NCBI GenBank assembly: GCA_900547945.1
Contig: URIT01000037.1
Location: 1-24,528 of the forward strand
Length of the DNA stretch: 24,528 nt
Direction of reading: 5' to 3'
Origin: an uncultured bacterium
GTDB taxonomy: Bacteria > Verrucomicrobiota > Kiritimatiellia > RFP12 > UBA1067
This document shows positions 7,367 to 13,811 of this stretch, one piece after another; within the stretch, counting starts at the first letter, position 1, and the number at the start of each line of letters is the position of its first letter. The notes under the pieces are model-generated. The model had not been told where the DNA came from. It did not search any database and was given only the letters and a program-made list of their open reading frames with translations. Made by a program: the position numbers and the translations under genes.

Positions 7367-8401
7367 CTAGCGCCCGCGCGCCACGCCGAAGCGGTATTCC
7401 GTCGTCGAGCGGAAGACGTCGCCCGGGCGCAGAATCGTGTCGGGGAAGTTCGGCTGGTTGACGGAATCGGGATAGTGCTGCGTTTCGAGGGCGAGGCCCG
7501 CGAACGGGAAGAGCGGGCGCGCGAACTGGTCCTTCAGCGCATCCGTGAACGCGCCGCCGGCGTAAACCTGCACGCCCGGCTCGGTCGTCCACGTTTCGAG
7601 GACGCGCCCGGAGACGGGATCCTCCACGACCGCCGCGCGCGCGAGGGAGCCGTTCTGCGAGGCGAGCGCGAAGTTGTGGTCGTACTGCCCCGCCATCCGC
7701 GCGCCGATCGCGTGCGGCACGGCGAAGTCGAAGTCCGTCCCCGCGACGGGCAGCACCTCGCCCGTGGGGATCTGCCCGGCGCCGAGCGGCGTGTAGCCGG
7801 TCGCGGCGAGCGTGAGGAGATGGTCCGTGACGGGGGCGCGGCGGTCGCCGCCCAGGTTGAAGTAGACGTGGTGCGTAAAGTTGACGGGCGTCGCCCGGTC
7901 CGTCGTCGCCTCCCAGTCGATGCGCCAGACGTGCGTGCGCGAGAACGTGTACGTCACCTTCACGTCGAGCGTCCCGGGAAAGCCGCCCTCGCCGTCGGGG
8001 CTGCGGAGCGTCAGCACGAGGCCATCCGAGCCATCCGCCGCCGTACAGGGCGCCGCGTGCCAGACCTTGTCGTGGAAGCCCGCCGCGCCGCCGTGCAGCA
8101 GGCACGGAAGGCCGTCGGGACGGATGTTCGCGGGCAGTTCGTACGTCCGCCCGTCCAGCGTGAAGCGCCCGCCGGCGATGCGGTTCGCGTAGCGTCCGAT
8201 GAGCGAGCCGCCGAAGCCCGGCTTCGCGAAGTCGAGCGACACGGCCACGTTCTCGCAGCGCCCCGCGCGGTCCGGCACGGCGAGCCGCCGCACCTTCCCG
8301 CCGTAGTCCAGCACCTCCAGCTCGGCGCCGTCCGCGCCTTCGAGCGTATAGGACGTGACCGCGCGGCCGTCCTGCGTCTTCCCGTATTCCGCAATCTTCA
8401 T
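7367..8401 (-). CDS. galM: Aldose 1-epimerase (galactose mutarotase)
   Basis: GalM interconverts alpha and beta anomers of galactose and glucose. The 344-residue protein shows the family hallmarks: FGGSLIGRYANRIAGGRF near 62-79, LLHGGAAGFHDKVW near 101-114, PVNFTHHVYFNLGG with the catalytic histidine at 177 or 178, and LALETQHYPDSVN with the catalytic glutamate at about 306. The usual Asn before the catalytic His appears as His (THH rather than TNH), a mild departure. The ATG at 8401 overlaps the stop of the metallophosphoesterase by ATGA, so translation is coupled. The frame extends to 8551 only inside the upstream gene. No secretion signal is seen, so it is cytoplasmic. It probably processes sugars released by its GH2 neighbour, 26 bp downstream. 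Confidence 0.95.
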   Translation of the reverse strand: MKIAEYGKTQDGRAVTSYTLEGADGAELEVLDYGGKVRRLAVPDRAGRCENVAVSLDFAKPGFGGSLIGRYANRIAGGRFTLDGRTYELPANIRPDGLPCLLHGGAAGFHDKVWHAAPCTAADGSDGLVLTLRSPDGEGGFPGTLDVKVTYTFSRTHVWRIDWEATTDRATPVNFTHHVYFNLGGDRRAPVTDHLLTLAATGYTPLGAGQIPTGEVLPVAGTDFDFAVPHAIGARMAGQYDHNFALASQNGSLARAAVVEDPVSGRVLETWTTEPGVQVYAGGAFTDALKDQFARPLFPFAGLALETQHYPDSVNQPNFPDTILRPGDVFRSTTEYRFGVARGR

Positions 8402-9882
8402 GTGTACACCTTCCAGTTCGTGGCGATGGACTCGCCGGGTTTCATCCAGCAGTTGTAGGGGGTCACGACGAAGCGCAGCAGGCGCTTCGCCGGCAGGGCG
8501 CGCTTCGCGAAGAGGCACCGCACGGGCGAGCGGTCGTCGGCCTCCGACCACATGAAGCGGTCCGAGAAGACGCGCTTCTCATCGACGGTGCGCACCACGT
8601 CGCCGATCATCATCTCCACGCGCACGGCATAGTCGTGCGCGCGGTCGCCGCCCGTCGCCGAGGTGACGGACGGAAACGCGACCTCGACCTGCGGATGCAC
8701 GTCGCCCGCGCGGTCGCGCCCCTTCTCGACCGCCCTCACCGCCACCTGCGCGTCCGCCGCGAAGCGCGGCGGCCTCGACGCCGCCACGCGCGGCGCGAAC
8801 GCATACGGACGCGCCGCCGTGCCGAGCGGCACGATCCAGTCGTCCCCCAGCACGCCTCCGTTCACGAACTCGCGGCGGTGGAAGCGGATGGCGTCCCCGT
8901 AGACGGTCATCAGCAGGCCCTGGTAGACGTGCGTCTTGTCGAAGACGGGCATCTCCCGCACCGGCGCGGGGTTGCCGTCGCAGTCGTGCCCGTTCTCGCG
9001 TCCCGGTCCCGCGAAGGCCCAGCCCACGAGGCATCCGCAGTTGACAGCCGTGTACGCCCCCTGCCAGATGCTCCGCTCGTCCGCAAGCGAGTTGTGGCTG
9101 TGCCCCGTGAGGCACACGCAGTTCGGGTAGGCGGAGAGGACACGTTTCGTGAGCCCGCCGTCCTGTCCGTTGTCCCACTTCGCGCCCCCCACCAGCCAGG
9201 ACGCATTCACCGTGTCGTCCGCCTGTTCGTGCTGGCAGTAGAAGAACACCTTGTCGCGCGCGACCTTCGGACCCCATTCGGCCATCGCCGCCTCGACGGC
9301 GGGGCGTTCCCCGTGGAAGGCGGACGGCCAGTTGCGCAGCACGAAGGTATACCCCTTCACGGTCTTCGCGCCGTACGGCGCGTACTCCTCGCCGAAGAGC
9401 CGCCGCCAGGTCTCCGCGCGGTGGAAGGCGAACATCTCGCCCTTCACCCGCTCCGCCTTCTGCGCCGCCGTCTCACCCGGCCGCAGCCGGTACGTCCAGT
9501 CCTCGACGTCGTGGTTCCCCGTCACGAAGAGGCGCGCGACGGGCCGCCCGTCCGCCGCCCGGTCGTGGGGGAACACCGCGTTCCACGCCTCGGCGACGAA
9601 CTCCAGCTCGCGGATGCGCCCCGTCGTGAAGAGGTCGCCCGCCACGAGCACCGCATCCACCTTCTGCGCGTCGAAGTAGCGCAGCGCCTTGATGAAGTGC
9701 TCGTTCGAGTCGCGCCGCCCGGGCGTGTCGTTCGTGATGTGGATGTCGGAGACGATGCCCACGCGGAGCTTCGCGGGGCCGAGATCCCGCACCGCCGCGC
9801 GGTTCGTCCGCGCCACCGCGCCGCCGGCAGCGCCTGCGGCGCCAAAGGCCGAGGCAACGCCAAGGAATTCACGTCGGTTCAT
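8398..9882 (-). CDS. Tat-exported calcineurin-type metallophosphoesterase
   Basis: A 494-residue protein with a twin-arginine signal (NRREFLG at the N-terminus, then an Ala/Gly-rich core), so a folded metalloenzyme is exported to the periplasm or beyond. The two-metal phosphoesterase signature is complete: SDIH at 45-48, GDLF near 82-85, GNHD at 122-125, QHEQ near 217-220 and GHSHN at 260-264. A C-terminal beta-rich domain of about 150 residues follows and resembles accessory domains of secreted phosphoesterases. The substrate cannot be read from the sequence. GGGAGGA precedes the ATG. The gene overlaps the acyl carrier protein gene by 14 bp and galM by 4 bp, so it is the second gene of a tightly packed operon. 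Confidence 0.9.
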   Translation of the reverse strand: MNRREFLGVASAFGAAGAAGGAVARTNRAAVRDLGPAKLRVGIVSDIHITNDTPGRRDSNEHFIKALRYFDAQKVDAVLVAGDLFTTGRIRELEFVAEAWNAVFPHDRAADGRPVARLFVTGNHDVEDWTYRLRPGETAAQKAERVKGEMFAFHRAETWRRLFGEEYAPYGAKTVKGYTFVLRNWPSAFHGERPAVEAAMAEWGPKVARDKVFFYCQHEQADDTVNASWLVGGAKWDNGQDGGLTKRVLSAYPNCVCLTGHSHNSLADERSIWQGAYTAVNCGCLVGWAFAGPGRENGHDCDGNPAPVREMPVFDKTHVYQGLLMTVYGDAIRFHRREFVNGGVLGDDWIVPLGTAARPYAFAPRVAASRPPRFAADAQVAVRAVEKGRDRAGDVHPQVEVAFPSVTSATGGDRAHDYAVRVEMMIGDVVRTVDEKRVFSDRFMWSEADDRSPVRCLFAKRALPAKRLLRFVVTPYNCWMKPGESIATNWKVYT

Positions 9883-10105
9883 GCCCGGTCCTCCCGTTGA
9901 GATAGGGCGCGAAGTCGGCGAGCCGCGCCAGGCGCGGAATCGCCTCCAGCGGGATGGACGAACCGTAGCGCGCCTCCGTCTCCATCACGAGACGCAGGTG
10001 CATCACGCTGTCCCACTCGGGAATCGCGCCATACGCCGTCTCCGGGCCAAGCGTCCCCTCCGGTACGCCCAGGACCCCCGCCGCGAATACAAGAAACTCG
10101 TCCAT
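9869..10105 (-). CDS. Acyl carrier protein-like (phosphopantetheine-binding) protein
   Basis: A 78-residue protein with the size and helical pattern of a carrier protein. The phosphopantetheine attachment site is probably Ser33 in IPEWDSVMHLRLV, the DS(L/V)-type motif, followed by ETEARYGSSIPLEAI and a closing LADFAPYL helix. It differs from a typical fatty-acid AcpP and looks like the specialised carriers found with acyltransferase or ligase clusters. None of those partners is in the window. An in-frame TGA lies 11-13 bases upstream of this ATG, so it is the first usable ATG. It has no recognisable ribosome site, which fits the nearly leaderless transcript predicted from the promoter at 10117-10145. 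Its end overlaps the Tat-exported phosphoesterase by 14 bp. Confidence 0.82.
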   Translation of the reverse strand: MDEFLVFAAGVLGVPEGTLGPETAYGAIPEWDSVMHLRLVMETEARYGSSIPLEAIPRLARLADFAPYLNGRTGHEPT

Positions 10106-10116
10106 ACGCGGCGTTC

Positions 10117-10145
10117 ATCATAGCAAACACCGCGCCGTGTGACAA
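10117..10145 (-). promoter_or_regulatory. Sigma70 promoter of the carrier protein - GH2 operon
   Basis: Read on the minus strand, this has TTGTCA (10145-10140), a 17-bp spacer and TATGAT (10122-10117) with a TGC extension just before the -10. A start seven bases after the -10 would fall near 10110, about five bases before the ATG at 10105. This is the best-matching constitutive-type promoter on the minus strand of the window. Confidence 0.78.
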
Positions 10146-10149
10146 GTTG

Positions 10150-10186
10150 GACCTCCAAAATTAGGTCAGACCTAATTTTGGAGGTC
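10150..10186. repeat. 37-bp perfect palindrome (18-bp arms, 1-bp centre)
   Basis: Two perfect 18-bp arms surround a single A at 10168, and the core reads TTAGGTC-A-GACCTAA. Each arm also begins with GACCT and ends with AGGTC, so it contains a second, nested symmetry. The palindrome starts at the base after the stop codon of the toroid gene and ends 4 bp from the -35 of the next operon. It could end transcription of the first, although no T run follows, or act as an operator for the second. Its base composition is far richer in A+T than the flanks, which also fits a mobile REP-like element. Confidence 0.9.
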
Positions 10187-11806
10187 TTACAGGTCGCCGA
10201 GGTCCACCGCCACGTCCCCGGTTTCGACGGGGGTGGCGGGTTTCTCCTCCTCCGCGTTCCACGCCTCGCGCGAGCTCGTGGGCAGGTAGCGGTAGTAGAC
10301 CATCAGCTGCTGCGCGACGTAGCAGGTGGTGATGATCTCCATGCCGGTCGTGTCGCGGCTGATGTGCATGTCCTCGCACGTCCAGTAGCCGAGTTCCTGC
10401 GGCCGGCCCTTGGGATCCTTGTAGGGCGTGTTCGCGAGGCGGTGCTGGCCGGTCACGTAGGTGCGCACCATCTCGCGGTTCCAGTTCGCCCAGCGCTTGC
10501 CGCCCGCGTTGAAAAACACCATCGTCGCCCAGTAGTTGCCGCGCACGGGGCAGCAGGCGATGTCCGTCGTGCCGAGCGTGGGCGGTTCCCATTCGTCGTC
10601 CAGGATCGCGAGCGTCTTCTCGATGACGGGGTGGCGGCTCGCGCCGAGATACTGCATCGCCACCACGCCGACCATGTAGTGCCAGAGGCCGGTGCGGCGG
10701 TAGTTGGGGCCGGGCGGGCCCCAGTGGTCGTCCGAGAAGCCGCCAAGCCGCGTGTTGGCCTGGTGGAGGAAGCCTTCCTTGAGCTTCATCAGCGCCTTCT
10801 CCATGTTCTTCACGTTCAGGCGGCTGAGCTTTGCGCTGCGCAGGGCCATCGTCTCGAAGGTCATGGGCAGGAGGCGCGGCAGCACGGCCTTGGAGTTGTC
10901 GCGGGGCGGACCCCACTCCGTGTTCGACAGACGGTCCGCGAGCGCGTTGAGGCGCGCCTCCACGACGGGCCGGATGTTGGGGTTGCGCGCCATGCCGAAC
11001 GCCTCGGAGAGGGCGTGGATCTCGGCGGCGTCCAGGTTGGGCGTGCGCATGAGGTACTCGACGCCCTTCTGGATGGTGCCGCCGAACTCCTTCGCGAGGG
11101 AGCCGGGCTTCTCGCCGTGCGAGAGGAAGGTGAGGATTGCAAGACCCGTCGGGCGCATGTTGTCCGCGCCGGCCTGACCCGGCCAGCTGCCGTCCGGCCG
11201 CTGCTTCGTCTTGAGCCAGCGCAGGGCGCGCATCACGGCGGCCTCGGTCTGGGCGTTGCCGCCGAAGTGCCGCAGGGAGGTGGCGCGGGCGGCGGCGGAG
11301 CGGGTGTCGCCGAAGACGCTCTTCAGCATGACGGGGGCCTTGATGTTCATGACGGCGTCGACGTTGTTGACGACGGGCGCGGCGGCGGTGGGGGCGGCCT
11401 CCGGGAGGGGCGTGGAAACGTCCGGCGTCACGGCCACGTCCATCGTGAGGTCCATGTCCGCCGGCTGGTCCATGTCGAGGTCGTCCGGCAGGTCCGCCGG
11501 CGCCTCGTCGAGCGTGTCGTCCTCCTGGGCCTCGACGATCTGGATGTTCCGCAGCATCTTGTTCTGGGCGGACGGGATCGTGCAGACGAAGAGGATGGCG
11601 ATGAAGATCGCCGGCAGCAGCACGGCCAGGACGGGCGCGAGGAGGCGCTGCAGCTCCACGAGCGCCTCCTTGTACGCGGCCGAGCCGCGCGGCTGGCGGA
11701 GGCCCGTGACGAGGGCGCGCAGGCGCCGCCACAGCGTCGGCGCCTCGAACATCGCCTCGATCTTCTCGATCCGCTCCTGTTCGACTTCGAGATCGGGTTC
11801 CGTCAT
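10187..11806 (-). CDS. Membrane-anchored squalene-cyclase-like (alpha/alpha toroid) protein
   Basis: A 539-residue protein in three parts. Residues 1-54 are a charged cytoplasmic segment. One membrane helix lies at about 55-77 (LLAPVLAVLLPAIFIAILFV). An acidic, Pro/Ala-rich linker (about 92-150, many Asp) leads to a helical repeat domain from about 185 to 510. That domain opens with AVMRALRWLKTKQRPDGSWPG, the QW-type motif of squalene-cyclase/prenyltransferase toroids, and has later GLWHYMVGVVAMQYLG repeats. The DXDD motif of true hopene cyclases is not evident, so a binding or scaffold role outside the membrane is as likely as catalysis. Such anchored toroid proteins are common in PVC bacteria. 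The gene overlaps the upstream GH-like gene by ATGA and ends against the 37-bp palindrome. Confidence 0.82.
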   Translation of the reverse strand: MTEPDLEVEQERIEKIEAMFEAPTLWRRLRALVTGLRQPRGSAAYKEALVELQRLLAPVLAVLLPAIFIAILFVCTIPSAQNKMLRNIQIVEAQEDDTLDEAPADLPDDLDMDQPADMDLTMDVAVTPDVSTPLPEAAPTAAAPVVNNVDAVMNIKAPVMLKSVFGDTRSAAARATSLRHFGGNAQTEAAVMRALRWLKTKQRPDGSWPGQAGADNMRPTGLAILTFLSHGEKPGSLAKEFGGTIQKGVEYLMRTPNLDAAEIHALSEAFGMARNPNIRPVVEARLNALADRLSNTEWGPPRDNSKAVLPRLLPMTFETMALRSAKLSRLNVKNMEKALMKLKEGFLHQANTRLGGFSDDHWGPPGPNYRRTGLWHYMVGVVAMQYLGASRHPVIEKTLAILDDEWEPPTLGTTDIACCPVRGNYWATMVFFNAGGKRWANWNREMVRTYVTGQHRLANTPYKDPKGRPQELGYWTCEDMHISRDTTGMEIITTCYVAQQLMVYYRYLPTSSREAWNAEEEKPATPVETGDVAVDLGDL

Positions 11807-13476
11807 TTCGCGCCCCCTTCCTTCTTCTGCGCCTCGGTGTAGATCACGTCGATCGCGATGTTGCCGAGCTTGGCCGTCCGACCGCGCCTGTTCTTGCCGG
11901 TCGCCTTCACGATCACCTCGTTGCGTCCGTACTTGAGGGCCGAGACGGGCAGTTCATACTGCTGGCTGCCCGCGATCTTCCTGATGAGCTTCACGGCCCG
12001 CCCGTTCACCGTCACGCTCGTCTGGATGCCGCTCGGCACGGAGGCCTCCGTCGTCACGATCACGCGCCGGGGCGTGTGCTTCTTGAGGTCGTCCCACACG
12101 TAGACGCCGAACTTCGCGGGGGCGCCCTTCAGATCATACGGCGCGCCCGAGAGAAGCTGCTCGCGCGTGGCGAGCTTCTGCCCGTCCTTCAGCACGGCCC
12201 CCGCCGTGCCGTTGTTGCGGTAGCACACGTGGTAGCGCTTGTTGGCGGTGGCCACGTCCTTCGGGCCTCCGCACACGCAGTGGAGGCCGTAGCGGATCCA
12301 GTGGTAGGGGTTGTGGTACATCACCCCGGCGGCGCCGGCCACCGCCGCCTCCTGCAGGCGCGCGCGGAACGTCTCGGGCGCATGGCGGCGCAGCGTGGGC
12401 CGCTCGTCGTCGTTCTGGTAGCCCGAGTCGTTGCCCACCCAGATGCCGGACTCGTCGAAGCAGGGGTAGAAGGGAATGCCGCTCTTCTTCGTGATCTCGG
12501 CCATGTAGGAATAGGGGCTCAGCTCCATCGGGCCGCCCGAGACGATGAAGTCGACGAGCTTCTGGTCCATCCACGCCTGCAGGTCGATGCCGATGTTCCT
12601 GCAGAACGGCAGCGAGTCCGGCACGCGCACGGCGAGGAGGATCGGGCGGCCGCGCTTCGCGCCGGCGGCGTTCACGGACGCGCGGATGCGCGCCATCATG
12701 TCCGTCAGGGCCTGCCACTCCTTCGTCCCGGCCTTCTCCCCCCACGCGACGGTGCGGAAGATCGTCGGCACCGTCATGTAGTCGATCAGGAGGCCGTCGA
12801 TGTCGTAGCCCTCGGCGATGTCCTTCGCGACGGCGGCAAACGCCGTGCGCACGGACGCCTTACCGTAGTCGACGGCGGTCGGCGAGGCGTAGGGCGGATG
12901 CCCCGCGTCGCCGGCGTCGGCCATCAGGTCGCCCGGATGCCTGTCCTTCCAGGGACTCCAGAAGTAGTTGTCCCACACGACGGCCTTGCCCTTCCCCTTC
13001 GCGCCGTGTTCGCTCATGTTCACGGGCAGAGCCGCGATGAACTCCTTCTTGTTCTTCCGCGCCCAGGCAATCGCCTCCTTGAGCGGATCCGTCCCCGCCT
13101 TCACGAAGTCGGGGATCGCGTTGCGCACCCCGCGCATCCAGTTGGACTCCTCGGACGGCTGGGCCGTCGGCATCGTCGCCGAGGGGATCTTCGCCGAGAG
13201 GTGGGCGAACGCGCCGACGGGTGCGTAGACGAGCGTGTCGATCGGCGTCGGCGTCTTCAGGAGCGCATTCAGGCGGATGTTCCAGAACGCCGCCTGCGAA
13301 TAGGGCGTCTCCTTGGGCCAGTAGCAGGGGTCGTACCCCGTCGCGTAGTACATCACGTCGCGCTTGCGCGCCAGGGCGGCCTTGCGGTCCGCCGCCTCAT
13401 CCGCCCACACGGCCCCCGCCGCCGCCAGGGCGACGCCGGCGCAGAGGGCGAAGCGTCTCAAAAAATTCGTTTCCAT
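11803..13476 (-). CDS. Secreted GH-like TIM-barrel protein (GHL10-like)
   Basis: A 557-residue protein with a signal peptide (METNFLRRFALCAGVALAAAGAVWA). The central region looks like a glycosidase-type barrel: WNIRLNALLKTPTPIDTLVYAPVG, then GYDIDGLLIDYMTVP with a candidate catalytic acid at about 227-233, ILLAVRVPDSLPFCRNIGIDLQAWMDQKLVDFIVSGG near 279-315, and GAAGVMYHNPYHW. This order of motifs recalls the GHL10-type putative hydrolases, which lack a defined substrate. The C-terminal 110 residues look like a carbohydrate-binding-type beta sandwich. I chose the ATG at 13476 because GGGAGAGAG precedes it and the signal peptide begins there. It is the first gene of a two-gene unit with the toroid protein. 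The 335-bp region upstream is shared with the divergent surface protein. Confidence 0.75.
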   Translation of the reverse strand: METNFLRRFALCAGVALAAAGAVWADEAADRKAALARKRDVMYYATGYDPCYWPKETPYSQAAFWNIRLNALLKTPTPIDTLVYAPVGAFAHLSAKIPSATMPTAQPSEESNWMRGVRNAIPDFVKAGTDPLKEAIAWARKNKKEFIAALPVNMSEHGAKGKGKAVVWDNYFWSPWKDRHPGDLMADAGDAGHPPYASPTAVDYGKASVRTAFAAVAKDIAEGYDIDGLLIDYMTVPTIFRTVAWGEKAGTKEWQALTDMMARIRASVNAAGAKRGRPILLAVRVPDSLPFCRNIGIDLQAWMDQKLVDFIVSGGPMELSPYSYMAEITKKSGIPFYPCFDESGIWVGNDSGYQNDDERPTLRRHAPETFRARLQEAAVAGAAGVMYHNPYHWIRYGLHCVCGGPKDVATANKRYHVCYRNNGTAGAVLKDGQKLATREQLLSGAPYDLKGAPAKFGVYVWDDLKKHTPRRVIVTTEASVPSGIQTSVTVNGRAVKLIRKIAGSQQYELPVSALKYGRNEVIVKATGKNRRGRTAKLGNIAIDVIYTEAQKKEGGAK

Positions 13477-13811
13477 AGGCTCTCTCCCGTCCCCGTGGCC
13501 ACGCACCCCCGAAGGGGTAGACGGCCACGAACCATTCCGAAGCGAAATCGCATCTTTCCTTTCATGGACGGTAAACGCGCCCGCCCGCCCGCCGGTTCAC
13601 CCGCTTCCGTTCTTTTCCCCTGTCCCACCGCGCGCGACCTCAGGCGAAGACGCCGAACGCGAAGTACCCGCGCCGCCCCGATTTTTTTGAACTTTGTAAT
13701 TGACAGTCAGTTAGGGGGGGGGGGTAAAATATTGACGTTTTGGGCGTCTTGTCTTTTGTTATCGTCATCATCGCATCTTTCATCATCGCATCTCAAGGAG
13801 TGAAACGGACA
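13477..13811. other. Divergent 335-bp intergenic region
   Basis: This gap separates the minus-strand GH-like gene from the plus-strand surface-protein gene. It holds a CCCC-GAA-GGGG palindrome at 13507-13517, a stretch of GC-rich sequence without a convincing gene, the poly-G promoter at 13700-13730, two direct copies of TCATCATCGCATCT (13765-13778 and 13780-13793) in the predicted leader, and AAGGAG just before the surface-protein start. I could not find a clear promoter for the minus-strand gene. Confidence 0.7.
13700..13730 (+). promoter_or_regulatory. Promoter with an 11-G tract in the spacer (candidate phase-variable promoter)
   Basis: A perfect -35, TTGACA, at 13700-13705 is followed by a 19-bp spacer and TAAAAT at 13725-13730. 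The last 11 bases of the spacer are an uninterrupted G run (13714-13724). The 19-bp spacer is two longer than optimal, so loss of two G would give the ideal 17 bp. Transcription would begin near 13737, leaving a leader of about 75 bases before the surface-protein ATG. This is the architecture of slipped-strand switches such as Neisseria porA and opc. Confidence 0.75.

Noticed and set aside
7341..8105. Upstream extension of the GH2 reading frame
   Set aside because: The extension lies inside galM in another frame. A ribosome site and the start of homology support the ATG at 7340.
13530..13566. Short minus-strand ORF in the divergent intergenic region (MKGKMRFRFG...)
   Set aside because: It runs into the GH-like gene out of frame, has no ribosome site and looks like chance coding.
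13740..13811. In-frame TTG start for the surface protein
   Set aside because: It falls at the predicted transcription start and lacks a ribosome site. The ATG at 13812 has AAGGAG and begins a good signal peptide.
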